Source: Gaertneriomyces semiglobifer (taxonomy: Eukaryota > Chytridiomycota > Chytridiomycetes > Spizellomycetales > Spizellomycetaceae). Taken from it: 64,000 nucleotides of DNA. Numbering within the stretch: position 1 is the first letter of the stretch; every line of letters begins with the position of its first letter. The stretch spans positions 1 to 64,000 of the forward strand of contig JAHLKF010000015.1 of the NCBI GenBank assembly GCA_025558075.1, written 5' to 3'. A program made the translations under genes and the position numbers. Positions 9,091-18,896 of this stretch are shown here, in pieces. The notes under the pieces were generated by a model, which saw nothing but the letters and a program-made list of their open reading frames with translations, ran no database searches and was not told the origin of the DNA.

Positions 9091-9414
9091 ATGAGTTACT
9101 ACGGATTCTGGTTCCTCATCGCCGCATTGTTGGACACACCTTTCAGCATCGAGATTCTGCGTATCACAGCTATTCAGGCTGTAAGGTTGAACCGGTATGA
9201 CAGTCTCACCGTGACCACGATCAAACCATTGACGTGGCAGAATAAGATTGCTGCAGTAGCACAACTAGTGGCAGATATATTCTTTCTGAGTGTGTGGGTC
9301 GGCATCAAACTGAGAGGGCAGATAGGGTATTCGCTGAGCTACCTTTGTATTATTGCGGTACTGTTGCAGGTAGTTTCTCTGATTCACGTTATCAGGATTT
9401 TGAGGAAGGCATGA
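9091..9414 (+). CDS. small multi-pass membrane protein
   Basis: 107 residues from an ATG. About four hydrophobic segments are visible: YYGFWFLIAALLDTPF near the N-terminus, a weak one after it, IAAVAQLVADIFFLSVWVGI near residues 59-78, and SLSYLCIIAVLLQVVSLIHVI near 82-102. A short basic tail ends RILRKA. No family is recognised. It lies in gene-poor accessory DNA; a hydrophobic ORF immediately upstream (8940-9080) may be another exon. Function unknown. Confidence 0.4.
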   Translation: MSYYGFWFLIAALLDTPFSIEILRITAIQAVRLNRYDSLTVTTIKPLTWQNKIAAVAQLVADIFFLSVWVGIKLRGQIGYSLSYLCIIAVLLQVVSLIHVIRILRKA

Positions 9415-9879
9415 CAGGTGCTGCATGCCACGGCGGTGAAGAAGAAGCAAAGTGTGCCAAACAGACCCAGTACCGTGGTTTCGGCAACTGGACGGATGGA
9501 GTCGGCCGTTGTGCGCTCCGATAGTTATGCACCTGTTGCTAGGCTGACAAGGTCCACTGCTGATAAATAGTGGTAGGCTAAGACGATGCAGACCACAGAC
9601 CAGGGACCACAGCACGGAATTGCTCATTGGAAGGAACTGACAGTGTTTCGTACCCATACCACGACAAATCCCAAACCTCCATCATCCACATGCGGTAGAC
9701 AGATGCTACCAGCACGTAATGCAGCCATGGTCCATACGTGCAGAGGTTGTAAGGCCAAGCCATTATAGAGCGATGATGAAGCAATCTATGTGACTTATCT
9801 GAGTGTTATGTCACTTGTACGGTTCTTACACCACTGAGTCTATCTTGACCAGAAGCCTAATATGCGAAGGTCTGATACC

Positions 9880-10070
9880 CGATGCCCAGTTGATTCTTCA
9901 CTACCGGTGTTCTCGTGACCGCAAATTTCGGCTCCCTGTGCCCGATTGATTCCTCACCACCGGCGTCCCCGTTGCCACAGAGTTCTGATTTTCGGCGCTC
10001 CATTGGTTCTTCACCACCGGCTTTCCTTTTGACGAAAACTTCTGATTTCTGGCTCCCAATGTGTAGGTCG
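9880..10070. repeat. short minisatellite, about 60-bp unit, about three copies
   Basis: Units share GATTCTTCACTACCGG / GATTCCTCACCACCGG / GGTTCTTCACCACCGG followed by variable stretches, with a period of roughly 57-60 bp. Open frames on both strands across it are a product of the repetition. Confidence 0.7.
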
Positions 10071-10554
10071 CAACTAGTGGTCTCGTCGCCATTGGTACAG
10101 AGTAAGCGGAACGTCAAACTCTGAGCACTAAGAAGTTTGCCAGTGGTTGTGCCTTTTAGTGAACATTCAGACTAAGGTTGCAAGATTGATATACAATTGA
10201 GTGCGTACTTACAATAGGCTGTTCCATGGTGGACATGTATTGCTTTAGGGTGCACATTTGGTGCAAGGAAAAAGACGTCAACCGAATCGCCTTTGCTATA
10301 ACCTATCTATTTTATGTCCCCCGGGAGGCGAAAGCAATAGCGACACCCAAAAATACAAGGTTCGTTGTCTATTGATTTGTTCAATAGTGGGAAGATAGCT
10401 CAACACAGTAAATCTGTTTTCGGATGACGATAGGACCGCCAGAGATTACCAAATAGAGGGTGGTTCTCTTGGGAAGGACCCATCGAATAGTTACGAGGCC
10501 ATAGTCCACTAGAGGCTGTGTCAACTGGACGGTTATGGGTATGAATACTTTTCC

Positions 10555-10556
10555 GT

Positions 10557-10591
<35 letters not shown>
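10555..10591. repeat. GT dinucleotide microsatellite
   Basis: Nearly uninterrupted (GT)n of about 37 bp with one C near its 5' side. It produces a Thr/His-alternating frame on the minus strand that is not a real protein. Confidence 0.95.
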
Positions 10592-10592
<1 letters not shown>

Positions 10593-11433
10593 ACTGTGTC
10601 GATCTCCCTATGTGATATGTGTCCTGTTGCTTGGGTCTCGAGAGGGTGAAATTGCGGCAGAGTGGAACTGATGTCCTACGGGCATACTTCAAAGAGACGC
10701 ATGGGACACGCAGCGCTGAAAGCGAATAAACCATTTCGTAAAAATGCGTTTGCTCAAAGGTGAGGTCAGCGGCTCATTGACTGACTGAAATTTTCGATGT
10801 GGTAGTTCAGCGGCTGAAAGAGGAACTCCTCCGTGAGGAAAGGGACCTGGTTCGGGAGTTTGACCGTGGTCCTGTATCCTGCCGCGTATAGGATGAGATG
10901 ACCTTTCGTGGGTGCCCGCATGCAGGAGTCGGCTGTGATTGAATGTTTCATGGATTATGAGGATCGTTTGATTTGGACTGTACCGTTAATTGTCTGTTGT
11001 TGGCTGGAGTACTAATCTGAAGCTACTGTAATTGTGGTCGTTGTCTTTGCATCGAATGACTCTTCGAGTCGATGGTCCATTTTGTCGTTGACGTGTGCTT
11101 TGTTGGCAACAATGAGCTTGGAGGTATCTTTAACTATGGTTGCGATCTTCAGAATCTCCATGGCTTTCAGCCCTTTTGGTTCACTTATTCACACCCTTTT
11201 ATTTATTTATTTTTTTCTTTATTTTTATACTGCAAGTTTCTGCTCTACCACACGTCTTCCCTCGGTACACTTCACTATCCACAAAAACTCTCAACTGGAG
11301 TACTCAAACCATAAATCCTAGTGCGGGTTAATGTTAATCTGATTGCAGGCGACGGCAAAGATGTGGAGGCGGCACAAAAATACGTTGGTGATAAAGTTCA
11401 GAAACAGTTTGACTGTAAGGAACATGGGAAAGT

Positions 11434-11817
11434 TCATGGTCCTGTTGGTTGATACACATTCGGGCGCTTGGAAAACGATATGATGTGAATGTTGCAGTTT
11501 CTCGCGCTCGCATGGTGGTATTGTTGAGGGTTGACCAGACAGAAGAACGACTTCGGTATCCCACCATCGATGACCAATCCGAACCTCTTGATCAATGGGC
11601 TAGAACTTTGGTAGGAATTCGGTAAGACTTGGGCCGCTTGGTTCAGTCGTCGAATCCCTTGAGCGAACTTCTTTGATGGGCAAGTTAAAAGCCAGGAGAT
11701 ACCAGGCAGAAGTCGTTCTTGTGGCAATGTCGAACGACCGGTATTGGATTGGCTCGATGGGAACCCCATAGTTGGGGTGGCTTCTGATGAGGTTGCGTTA
11801 AGGCTCCGAGACAACAT
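11434..11817 (-). pseudogene. possible decayed PIF/Harbinger-type transposase fragment
   Basis: The 127-codon minus-strand frame contains VIDGGIP followed about 12 residues later by NPQQYHH and RNCNIHIISF. In Harbinger-type transposases the first catalytic Asp lies in VIDGTHI, followed by an NP...YYNRKG...SINxQ stretch, so the spacing is suggestive. No second or third catalytic motif is readable and no terminal repeats were found. This is a weak call. Confidence 0.25.
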
Positions 11818-12786
11818 AGTATTCCATCAGCGCAGCCGCGTCCAAGATTTCTACCGATGGAGGAACCATGTTCCCGTCATACGCGGCGACAGCAGCGAAC
11901 TCCCGCTAGGTGACCTGGATCTGATTTGGGTGCCGGTCTGGGACAAACTGGTCAGCGGTAAGCCCGCAGAGAGGCTGCAGTTGAACCAGAACTGCATAGA
12001 GCATAGATGTCCTGCGGTTGCGGCGCAGACAGAGGTGGGACAGCGACGGAATCGTATCTACCGACCTGTTGCCAGCGCAGTACCTGGTCATCACCGTCGG
12101 CCGCAGAATCCAACGTATCATGATGTCCAGGAACACTCCCCTGTGCTCAGGTATAGGCACGTCACCGATTCAGACTTGCACTGAATCGATCATGACATAG
12201 CCGATCATGTTTGTCCAGCCAAGGTATGACAAATCCGATGTTTCTTCACGCGTCAACTCAGGTAGCCGGAAGCATAGGTATATCTTCTGCACCATATGCC
12301 CACGGAACGGGAGTGTGACGGTTGCTGCTCTCCCAAAGTCGACTTCTGAGCAAGTGCGCTCAACACATGCTTACCAAATGGGGTGATGCACCTGAAGGAA
12401 GCGGGTGCATAAGGATGCATGGTCATTGGTGTTTGTGCTGGTCCCGTTGTCTTGAAAGTGAGCGACAGCAAGGGAATCCATCACGACAATGAACGCGAAG
12501 AAAAGGGAAAGAGAGAAAACAGAAGCTTGTATTCGGGTGAAGAAGATGACTAGGATTTCGTAGATACTTAGAGATGACATGTATGGCACAGTCATTTAAA
12601 TTATCGTGTGATCCAAGTCATTTTCAAGTGAGCCTGGCGCGTGTGCTATGAGCCACGAGCCATTTTTACACCTCTACTTTGGGTGTCGCAAAGCTCATCC
12701 GTAATTCGTTAAAGCTCGTAAATAAGTAAATTCATTCTGACGATTCCCTGCAAGCAGTGGACTCATCGATCAACATAGAGCACGTC

Positions 12787-13023
12787 ATGTCTTTTAGGAA
12801 GATGACAGCGCAGGCTGCATCTCGTATTCAGTCATCTCAGGCCAAGAAGGGCTTGGACATGTCCTCAGGAGGTTTCGCATCTCGAGCACAATGGGCAGCT
12901 GCCAGAAACATGGTACATGGTGACACGTCAGCTGCCAGAGGCGGACGTTGCCGTTGCTTTGGCCATGCATTGATATTGGGAATTGCTGTGGGCTTCGTCA
13001 TTTGGCTGTATTCCTACCTATGA
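12787..13023 (+). CDS. small SMP-like protein with C-terminal membrane anchor
   Basis: 78 residues from the ATG at 12787 (an in-frame ATG at 12757 is also possible). The N-terminal half reads AASRIQSSQAKKGLDMSSGGF then ASRAQWAAARN, which resembles the seed-maturation-protein (SMP) motif found in small fungal stress proteins. A basic CRCFGH stretch and one C-terminal hydrophobic segment (ALILGIAVGFVIWLYSYL, residues about 58-75) suggest a tail-anchored protein. SMP-type proteins usually lack such an anchor. The family call rests on remembered motif shape only. Confidence 0.5.
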   Translation: MSFRKMTAQAASRIQSSQAKKGLDMSSGGFASRAQWAAARNMVHGDTSAARGGRCRCFGHALILGIAVGFVIWLYSYL

Positions 13024-13799
13024 ACATCATAAGTTGATGCACGCGTGACTTGGGTTGGCTGGAAAGGCCCACGACCCTACAATTGAATGGAACTCGGATT
13101 GGGCTATCGCGAAAGGGAATGTCGGTGTCCTTACAGTGATGGAAGGAGAGCGGGTGGAACTAGAGGTATGACGCGCTTGGGTTCAGAATTACCATAGGAA
13201 ATTGTATTTTTGTAGTGTTATAGGGTGGGTGTGAAGCCTCCCATTGAAGATGCGTCATGTGATGAACGTTTTCCTCCAGGGCTTGACGCAGAGGAATGTG
13301 GTGTGTTGGAGTGGCAATCTCTCAGGAACTTCGTCAGACTCATCTTTATCATCCTTTGCAGAATGCAAAGATGTGTCTTGAAAATCACCACTTTTGCTGG
13401 GATCTTTATCGTGCTTTCTCACGTGGAGTATCTCAACTGCCCGTTTCCTTTTGTTCGGTAGGTAGTCAGGGCAGGTCTGAGCACTACATCGAGAGTGAAA
13501 CTTGGCATCTTCAGGCGCTCGGCCAGTATTGATGGTTGTTGGGCAAAACTTGTTGTTCGTCGCCTCTGAAGCTTGGCTCCTCTCACGGCTAGAAGCAGCA
13601 TCTTCTGTCTTTCCCAGGATAGCCAATCATGGAAGAGTGAGGTCAAGGTGGCTCCAAAGAACGGTGGTACTTTTACCAGCGGATTCTCCAACTTGATCCG
13701 TTTCGAATTACCAGCACAAGGATGTCTCAATATACGCCAATCTGGGTTCATTTTGGACGTCACCCTGAACAAATCTCTTGCTAACTTGCGACTCTCAAA
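13024..13799. other. no recognised gene
   Basis: Several medium ORFs overlap on both strands without clear family features. One plus-strand stretch at about 13630-13799 is noted in the findings because its composition resembles a viral jelly-roll capsid fragment. Confidence 0.3.
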
Positions 13800-14471
13800 A
13801 TGATGCAGTGTCCATCATCAAACGTGCTCGTCTACTTCACGGCTGACTCGGATGTCATTGCGGTAATAGGCACCTCGTACTTCAGTGTTTTGGCTCTACG
13901 CAACTTGTACTGTACACAAAACCCCAAGGTTCGCAAGATCAAATGTTTTTACCGTCACCCATTGAAATACGCTGTATGCGAGGGCGATTGGATATAACAT
14001 GATAACACTGGACTGAAAGGTGTAGCTGCGGAGTGGGCTTGGGAGTATCTTGATGACAATGTAGCGCAGCGCTCCAGAAAAATTGAACAATTTTGCTTAC
14101 TCGATCCGGCCGGCAAGCAAAATCCAGCGTGGGAGCATAGCATTTGCATGAAAAGCCTCAGAGACTGCAGCAGAATTGTGTACGCCATTGGATTCACGGC
14201 TAACAAGCTGCGGACCGTTCACATTAATGGCATGGCAATTCCCCCCAGACAGCTGGAATATAACCATCAACAATGCACTTTTCTTCTCGGCGGGTGTACC
14301 ATTCCATCTTCGTACGGATGTGGAATTGCTTTTCCAGAGCTAGTTAGGGACCGAGCTGGAAATGTTGAATTGGCGGTCGGTCTTTGGAAGTTTATGAGGC
14401 TTACTAAACGGGTGGCTAGGGAAGAATGGATCTATATGCCGGCTTTAACCAAATGTAACAGTGGGATCTAA
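13800..14471 (+). pseudogene. FAD/NAD(P)-dependent oxidoreductase fragment with nonsense codon
   Basis: The frame encodes VIAVIGTSYFSVLALRNL (a GxS-type Rossmann turn), then FYRHPLKYA, DNTGLKG, IVYAIGF, and near the end GIAFPELV and VGLWKFM. These together recall the pyridine-nucleotide-disulfide oxidoreductase-like FAD proteins of fungi and bacteria. One in-frame TAA at 13995-13997 lies just before DNTGLKG, and the frame continues unbroken to 14471. The N-terminal FAD-binding part is missing. It is probably a 5'-truncated pseudogene beside another decayed gene (AsnA). Confidence 0.45.
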
Positions 14472-14528
14472 GCTGGTGACTATCGTTCATCCAGAACAAT
14501 ATTTCGCTTAGGGTATTCTACACTAGAT

Positions 14529-15323
14529 CTACAAAAGAGTGACACTCCGTTCCATCCAGTGTGCTCTTTCTTGTTCCGTCCAGGGGCTAACCTGTACCTG
14601 ACCGATATGCATGGCACGCAAAAGCAGCATATAAACCCGGCTCTGTCCGACACCCCCGCCTATACAAGACGGAAACCTGTCACCCATCACTTCCTTTTGA
14701 AACTGGCAGTTCATCAACCGCTTTAAATCAATCTGCTCTCGTCCAACTTCTGTACTGACTTCAGCAGTACGATTTATGAGTTCTTCAAACTGTAGGCGGC
14801 AAGTACGACTGTCCACACGGATACCCATCGACGATAACTCTAACCTTTCATCACGTAACGGATTATGCTCCAGGAGATCCCCATTCAGTCTCCGGTAACC
14901 ATTGCCTGTCTCGGTCATCCCATCATCATAATCGGGGGCACGCTGCTCATACGGCTTCCCGTTAGACAGATTGGAGCCAATTCCAATGAGGAATATGGCG
15001 CCATGCTTTTTGACCATGTTATACTCGTGTTCATGGGAGGATGAATCGGGGTATTCGCAAAGAACATCGTCTGCATGTACAAACGTAATGTCATCAGGCA
15101 ACAACGGCAAATGAGCAAAGTGTTCCTGGATGCTTGGGATAGCGCCGCGAAGAGCGGCATAGAGGGCACACACATGATGCTTGAGAGTATCGAGCGTTTT
15201 CTGGCTATCATCAATGACACATTCCCAGTCCCATTGGCCCAACGTGACGGAGTGCAACGCCTCCAAGGCATAATCCAGCCGTAGCACACGCAGGTCTGTC
15301 CAAACGCCCATTCCGGCACTCAA
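14529..15323 (-). pseudogene. asnA: aspartate-ammonia ligase (AsnA-type asparagine synthetase), N-terminally truncated
   Basis: The reading frame matches AsnA over most of its length: SAGMGVWTD, LGQWDWE, PDDITFVHADD, GAIFLIGIGSNLSNGKP, RAPDYDD, LNGDLLEHNP, ELSSMGIRVD and IGGGVGQSR near the C-terminus. AsnA is a class II tRNA-synthetase-like enzyme making asparagine from aspartate, ammonia and ATP, found mainly in bacteria and some protists. About 75 N-terminal residues are absent, including the region with the Asp required for catalysis in the E. coli enzyme. The frame has no good ATG (opens with TTG). A short upstream match (LIKIEAP, near 15337-15357) followed by stops shows an internal deletion. 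Likely a decayed gene, plausibly of bacterial origin. Confidence 0.8.
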
Positions 15324-15655
15324 CTCATATTCTCTAATTGCGAGGCGCTTCTATTTTGATGAGACCTGAATGGATTCTACCTCTAGGTCGGCTGCATGCT
15401 TGAGGCATATCCTGGCTTTTTGATGCCGTCCAACTCATTGTTGGTACCAGCCGCCGTCGGCAGGAGTAGGGGGCAGCGGATGTGGGTTAATCCAAAGTCC
15501 AATTTCAGTCACCGTGTAAGGAAGGATTTGATGTGGTTGATTGCTCTAATGGTGTCGAATGGAGACAGAGCCGGGTTCTAAGTAGTTGGCCGTCATCAAA
15601 GGCATAATTAGGGCTTTGTGGGGAACCTTGGGCTTTACCGGTGTCAAAATATATA
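15324..15655. other. remnant 5' region of AsnA and flank of transposon
   Basis: The minus strand carries LIKIEAPRN-like coding sequence next to the AsnA frame, interrupted by stop codons, and then unrecognised sequence up to the TA target dinucleotide of the transposon at 15656. Confidence 0.45.
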
Positions 15656-15683
15656 GTGCGGAGCCGACAGATTTTGGCACTAG
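15656..15683 (+). repeat. left terminal inverted repeat
   Basis: Matches the reverse complement of 18867-18894 at 27 of 28 positions; preceded by TA at 15654-15655. Confidence 0.92.
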
Positions 15684-15855
15684 TGTACGCGATTCAAATG
15701 TGGTTTAGTGCACGTAACACATGTTCAACACAAGGGATCCTCTCGGCTTAAACACATTTTCTTCGCCCTTTCTCTATCTCAGTCCAAATCTCATACGCAA
15801 CCTGCAAAGGATATTGAAGTGAGTATTTAAAGACAACAGTTCTCTTATTATCATT

Positions 15856-16758
15856 ATGCTCAACCTACGTTCAGGGGACTCCGACAATCATCGATTGAAA
15901 ATGGATCCAATTCGAGATTGGCAGCAGCAGTCGTTACTGCCACCGCTTACCCTTGAGGACAAAACAGTCAACGTGCGCTCCACCCAATTGTCTGTCCATG
16001 TCCACAGAATGCATACCGCGAGTTATGGGACGTTTCCGAAACTTGAAAAAGGGAACGAATTCGAATACGAAGCAGACAACATCCATATTAAGCATTATCC
16101 GGACGGTGCACCTGTGGATTGTGGAATATCCGTATTCGCCATTTCTGCTTTTCCGCACCTGTATTCTCACCGTGATGGAACGGAATGTTGCGTCTCTGCA
16201 GTCAATGGTGCTCCGCCGCTACCTATCAATCTTCCAGTCAGGTTAAGCATTGTGTCGAAAAACACCTGGACGCTCCGTTGGTACCAAAACAACTCTGTTA
16301 AGAATTGGGTCGCTCAAAAAGCATTGCACTTTATGGTGTTTGCTAACTCTCCTGGCCTAACGGTGGATGATTTCCGTGCGCGTTTCAATCAAATTGGTTG
16401 GGAAGAGTGTCATCTTGCTGCGGCTGCGGAGCCAGCGGAACTAGTTAAATTGCCGGATGATCTTCATGGCATCGAAGATGACCGTATTCGCCTCTTATAT
16501 CGAACCCTTGACCATTGGTTTCTTGAAACAAGCGATCCCATGGATAAGTTCGAGGCAAACGGGTTGCATACATGGATCGCGATGAAGAAACCGTCATTCT
16601 CTCAACTACTTGAAGATCGATTTTGCGCCAGACGGATTTTCCTGATTTTATTGCGACATAACGAGCCTAATATGTCAACTGGAACAAGGTTGAGTAGCAT
16701 CGCAGATGAGATTGCGGAGGCATATGGCTGGGAATGGCAAGACTTGCGTGAGGTATAG
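15856..16758 (+). CDS. passenger protein 1 of mariner-like element, unknown family
   Basis: 300 residues from ATG (a second ATG at residue 16, MDPIRDWQQQS, is also plausible). It is a soluble, Trp-rich protein without a signal peptide or membrane segment. The middle reads like a beta-rich domain (FPKLEKGNEFEYEADNIHI, LPVRLSIVSKNTWTLRWYQN) and the C-terminal half is helical. No catalytic motif or known domain is recognised. It is intact between the terminal repeats, 172 bp inside the left end, so it probably moves with the element. Function unknown. Confidence 0.6.
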   Translation: MLNLRSGDSDNHRLKMDPIRDWQQQSLLPPLTLEDKTVNVRSTQLSVHVHRMHTASYGTFPKLEKGNEFEYEADNIHIKHYPDGAPVDCGISVFAISAFPHLYSHRDGTECCVSAVNGAPPLPINLPVRLSIVSKNTWTLRWYQNNSVKNWVAQKALHFMVFANSPGLTVDDFRARFNQIGWEECHLAAAAEPAELVKLPDDLHGIEDDRIRLLYRTLDHWFLETSDPMDKFEANGLHTWIAMKKPSFSQLLEDRFCARRIFLILLRHNEPNMSTGTRLSSIADEIAEAYGWEWQDLREV

Positions 16759-16952
16759 TGGCAAGGAATTTAGAATATTTTATTCGATAAGAATGCGTCC
16801 TCTTCCTAATAAAATGTGATCACTAGCGGCTTGATGTGAAAGAAGGTAAGTATTGGTGCGTGCATGCGTCACGAGACAGAAGCTTAGATTTCATCATAGA
16901 ACTTGCTGAACTGTCCAACTTGAACCTTGGGGAGGAAACTCATTGTAGTCAC

Positions 16953-17480
16953 ATGGCTAAGAAACAAGTTACGGATGATACCGACATTGGTAAAGACGAC
17001 AATAAAGCAACAAGTGCTCTCAACCAAGATTTGCAGACGGCATTACAAGCGCTACAGTTGACGCGAAATTTTTGGAAAGCATCTCCAGGCTCAAAAACAT
17101 TTGCAGCTATAACCAGAATTGATGCGTTTCTTAGAGAGCTTGACGCTGGCTTGAAACTGGAAAATCGGCGACCTCAGGAACCGATCGAGTCTGCTTTAAG
17201 ACTCATCCGTCAAGTGAACGTTCCTGAAATGAAACAGCAAGGCGACAAAAGTTTTCGATTAAAAAAGGATATTCCTACCACCGAGAAAGATGTCTTCTTA
17301 CGAGCCCGCAACGCATTTGAGGAGGCTGTACAAGGACTTGAAAATGATATGAATGCTGCTTGGCTCGAACAAGTTGAGGTAATTGGAAAGAAATTTGATA
17401 TCATGGTTGCAGTACAAGTGACAGAAACGGTACTCCAGTCATATGATAACATTTCGCCCAAGCGGCGATGTGTTGGATGA
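16953..17480 (+). CDS. passenger protein 2 of mariner-like element, unknown family
   Basis: 175 residues from the ATG at 16953; the frame is open upstream to a GTG at 16836. The protein is strongly helical and charged (for example ALNQDLQTALQALQLTRNF, FLRELDAGLKLENRRP, FEEAVQGLENDMNAAWLEQ), suggesting a helical bundle or coiled coil. It has no known domain. It lies about 195 bp after passenger gene 1 on the same strand and converges on the transposase. Confidence 0.55.
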   Translation: MAKKQVTDDTDIGKDDNKATSALNQDLQTALQALQLTRNFWKASPGSKTFAAITRIDAFLRELDAGLKLENRRPQEPIESALRLIRQVNVPEMKQQGDKSFRLKKDIPTTEKDVFLRARNAFEEAVQGLENDMNAAWLEQVEVIGKKFDIMVAVQVTETVLQSYDNISPKRRCVG

Positions 17481-17632
17481 GATCAGTTTCTATAAGCGAT
17501 TGTTGGGCAAGGCGATTCTGAAAATATTGTGAATGCAGGGAAGGCGACACAACAAGACAAAACAACGCTACCATCTGGGGTTTGGGGAATTTGTGTAGAT
17601 CAGTTGCGAGAACATTCGCAATTGTATCTGAG

Positions 17633-18702
17633 TTAAGATAAGTCTATACGAGGATACAAAGAATAAAATCCTCTTTCGGTTCCTCTTTCTCTAAAAAAAC
17701 CCTCTAGCTGTAACGTCCCAATTTGCTCTACCGCATATTGCAAGTCCGCCATTAATTCCGCTGCAGTTCGAGGACGTTGTTCTATGCAAGCTACACTTCT
17801 CGTATATCTATTTCGTAGATGAGTCTTGAGAGTTCCAAATACCAACTCAATAGGGTTAAATAGCTTTCCTTTTGGCGGTAGGAACAGTTTCTGACATTGC
17901 TTTTCCTCGATCAGTTGTTTCACGCCGGGGTTAAAATGTTGCTTCGATGGATTAGCACAGCGACCAGCTTTGCCTAATCGATCCCATATGACAACTTCAT
18001 TGGGACGTAAATTCGGGACGAGAAAACGCCATACGTAATGATAGAAGTTAACATCATCGGCTGCTTCTGCATCTAAGATCGGTGCATGAACAAAACCATC
18101 CTCGCGAATGGCTGCATAGACAGTCCAGCGTTTCCCGTGACGGGATCGCACTCTCGGTATTCGTTCACCCCGCAAGCTACGTCCTCGTTTCGGTGCTTCA
18201 TTGTCATACACAAAACTTTCGTCTACGTAGACGCGACGAGATGTAGGAATGCTTCTTATGGTGACGCAATAATCTTTAACAAGTTGAATCGCACTTTCGT
18301 TTGTGTATGTTTCCTGCTCGTCGCTGAACAGCTTGCGCGAATATCCACAACGTTTCAGATAGTCAGACACCGTCCGATGGTTGATCCGATTATCGAATAT
18401 TGCTGCCGCTTGTGCATTCGTCAAACTCGGACATCTATCGAACTCGACCAACAGCCGCTGTTGTTCGTCTGGAGTCAATTTGAACTTGGTCCTTTGCTTT
18501 TTAGCGGTGATAGATCGTGCTTGTTCTCCCATTGGGCTTTCCATCGGAAAAGGCTCCGTCTGCTGACTTTGAAACCTTTGCACACTTCGGAGGCTGTCGA
18601 TGTCTTTAACGCTCGCACTGCTGCAATGCGGGTCTCAAAGCGTCTCATTCGGCATTTAGTTTCCTCTATGAGCGCTTGTGAGAGAGAACTTCCAGCTTCC
18701 AT
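17633..18702 (-). pseudogene. Tc1/mariner (IS630-like) DDE transposase, split by a -1 frame change
   Basis: Frame A (18702-18475) starts MEAGSSLSQALIEETKCRMR and carries a helix-turn-helix (ASEVCKGFKVSRRSLFRWK). Frame B, open to 17633, carries a second helix-turn-helix (LTNAQAAAIFDNRINHRTVS) and the DDE motifs: VYVDESFVY, then VVIWDRLGKAG, then FNPIELVFGTLK. The two are joined by a -1 change at a run of five A residues near 18490-18495. This could be a homopolymer indel or ribosomal slippage on AAA. The second motif has DRLGKAG where most relatives have DN and a His. Catalytic D, D and E positions are present. Confidence 0.8.
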
Positions 18703-18866
18703 GTTGTCAAAAGTAGAATGGAAGGCGCAAAAAATGCTTGACCAGTGAGCGGAGAAACAACACATGAACTGAAACAAATCTATCTCCTAGGTGGCTGGTA
18801 TCTTAATTTTTCTCTGTTCGTATGTTCCGCCGTCGCACAAACCAATTCGACCCATTAGTTACGCTC

Positions 18867-18894
18867 CTAATGCCAAAATCTGTCGGCTCCGCAC
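18867..18894 (-). repeat. right terminal inverted repeat
   Basis: Reverse complement matches the left repeat at 15656-15683 with one mismatch; followed by TA at 18895-18896. Confidence 0.92.
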
Positions 18895-18896
18895 TA

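Larger units (their letters stand above)
9415..12786. other. gene-poor stretch with minisatellite, microsatellite and a possible transposase scrap
   Basis: About 3.4 kb without a convincing gene. It holds a three-copy tandem repeat near 9880-10070, a GT microsatellite at 10555-10591, and a minus-strand remnant at 11434-11817 listed separately. A T-rich stretch at 11200-11230 sits beside ORFs that look like low-complexity artefacts. Confidence 0.5.
15656..18894 (-). mobile_element. Tc1/mariner-type DNA transposon with two passenger genes
   Basis: 3239-bp element bounded by 28-bp terminal inverted repeats with one mismatch (15656-15683 and 18867-18894; outer end GTGCGGAGCCGAC) and flanked on both sides by TA, the usual Tc1/mariner target duplication. 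It encodes a DDE transposase on the minus strand (17633-18702). Unlike ordinary Tc1/mariner elements of 1.3-2 kb, it also holds two intact plus-strand ORFs (15856-16758 and 16953-17480) unrelated to transposases. It lies beside a decayed AsnA gene. Confidence 0.9.

Noticed and set aside
10381..10734. 117-codon minus-strand ORF
   Set aside because: Spans the GT microsatellite, which gives an artificial Thr/His run.
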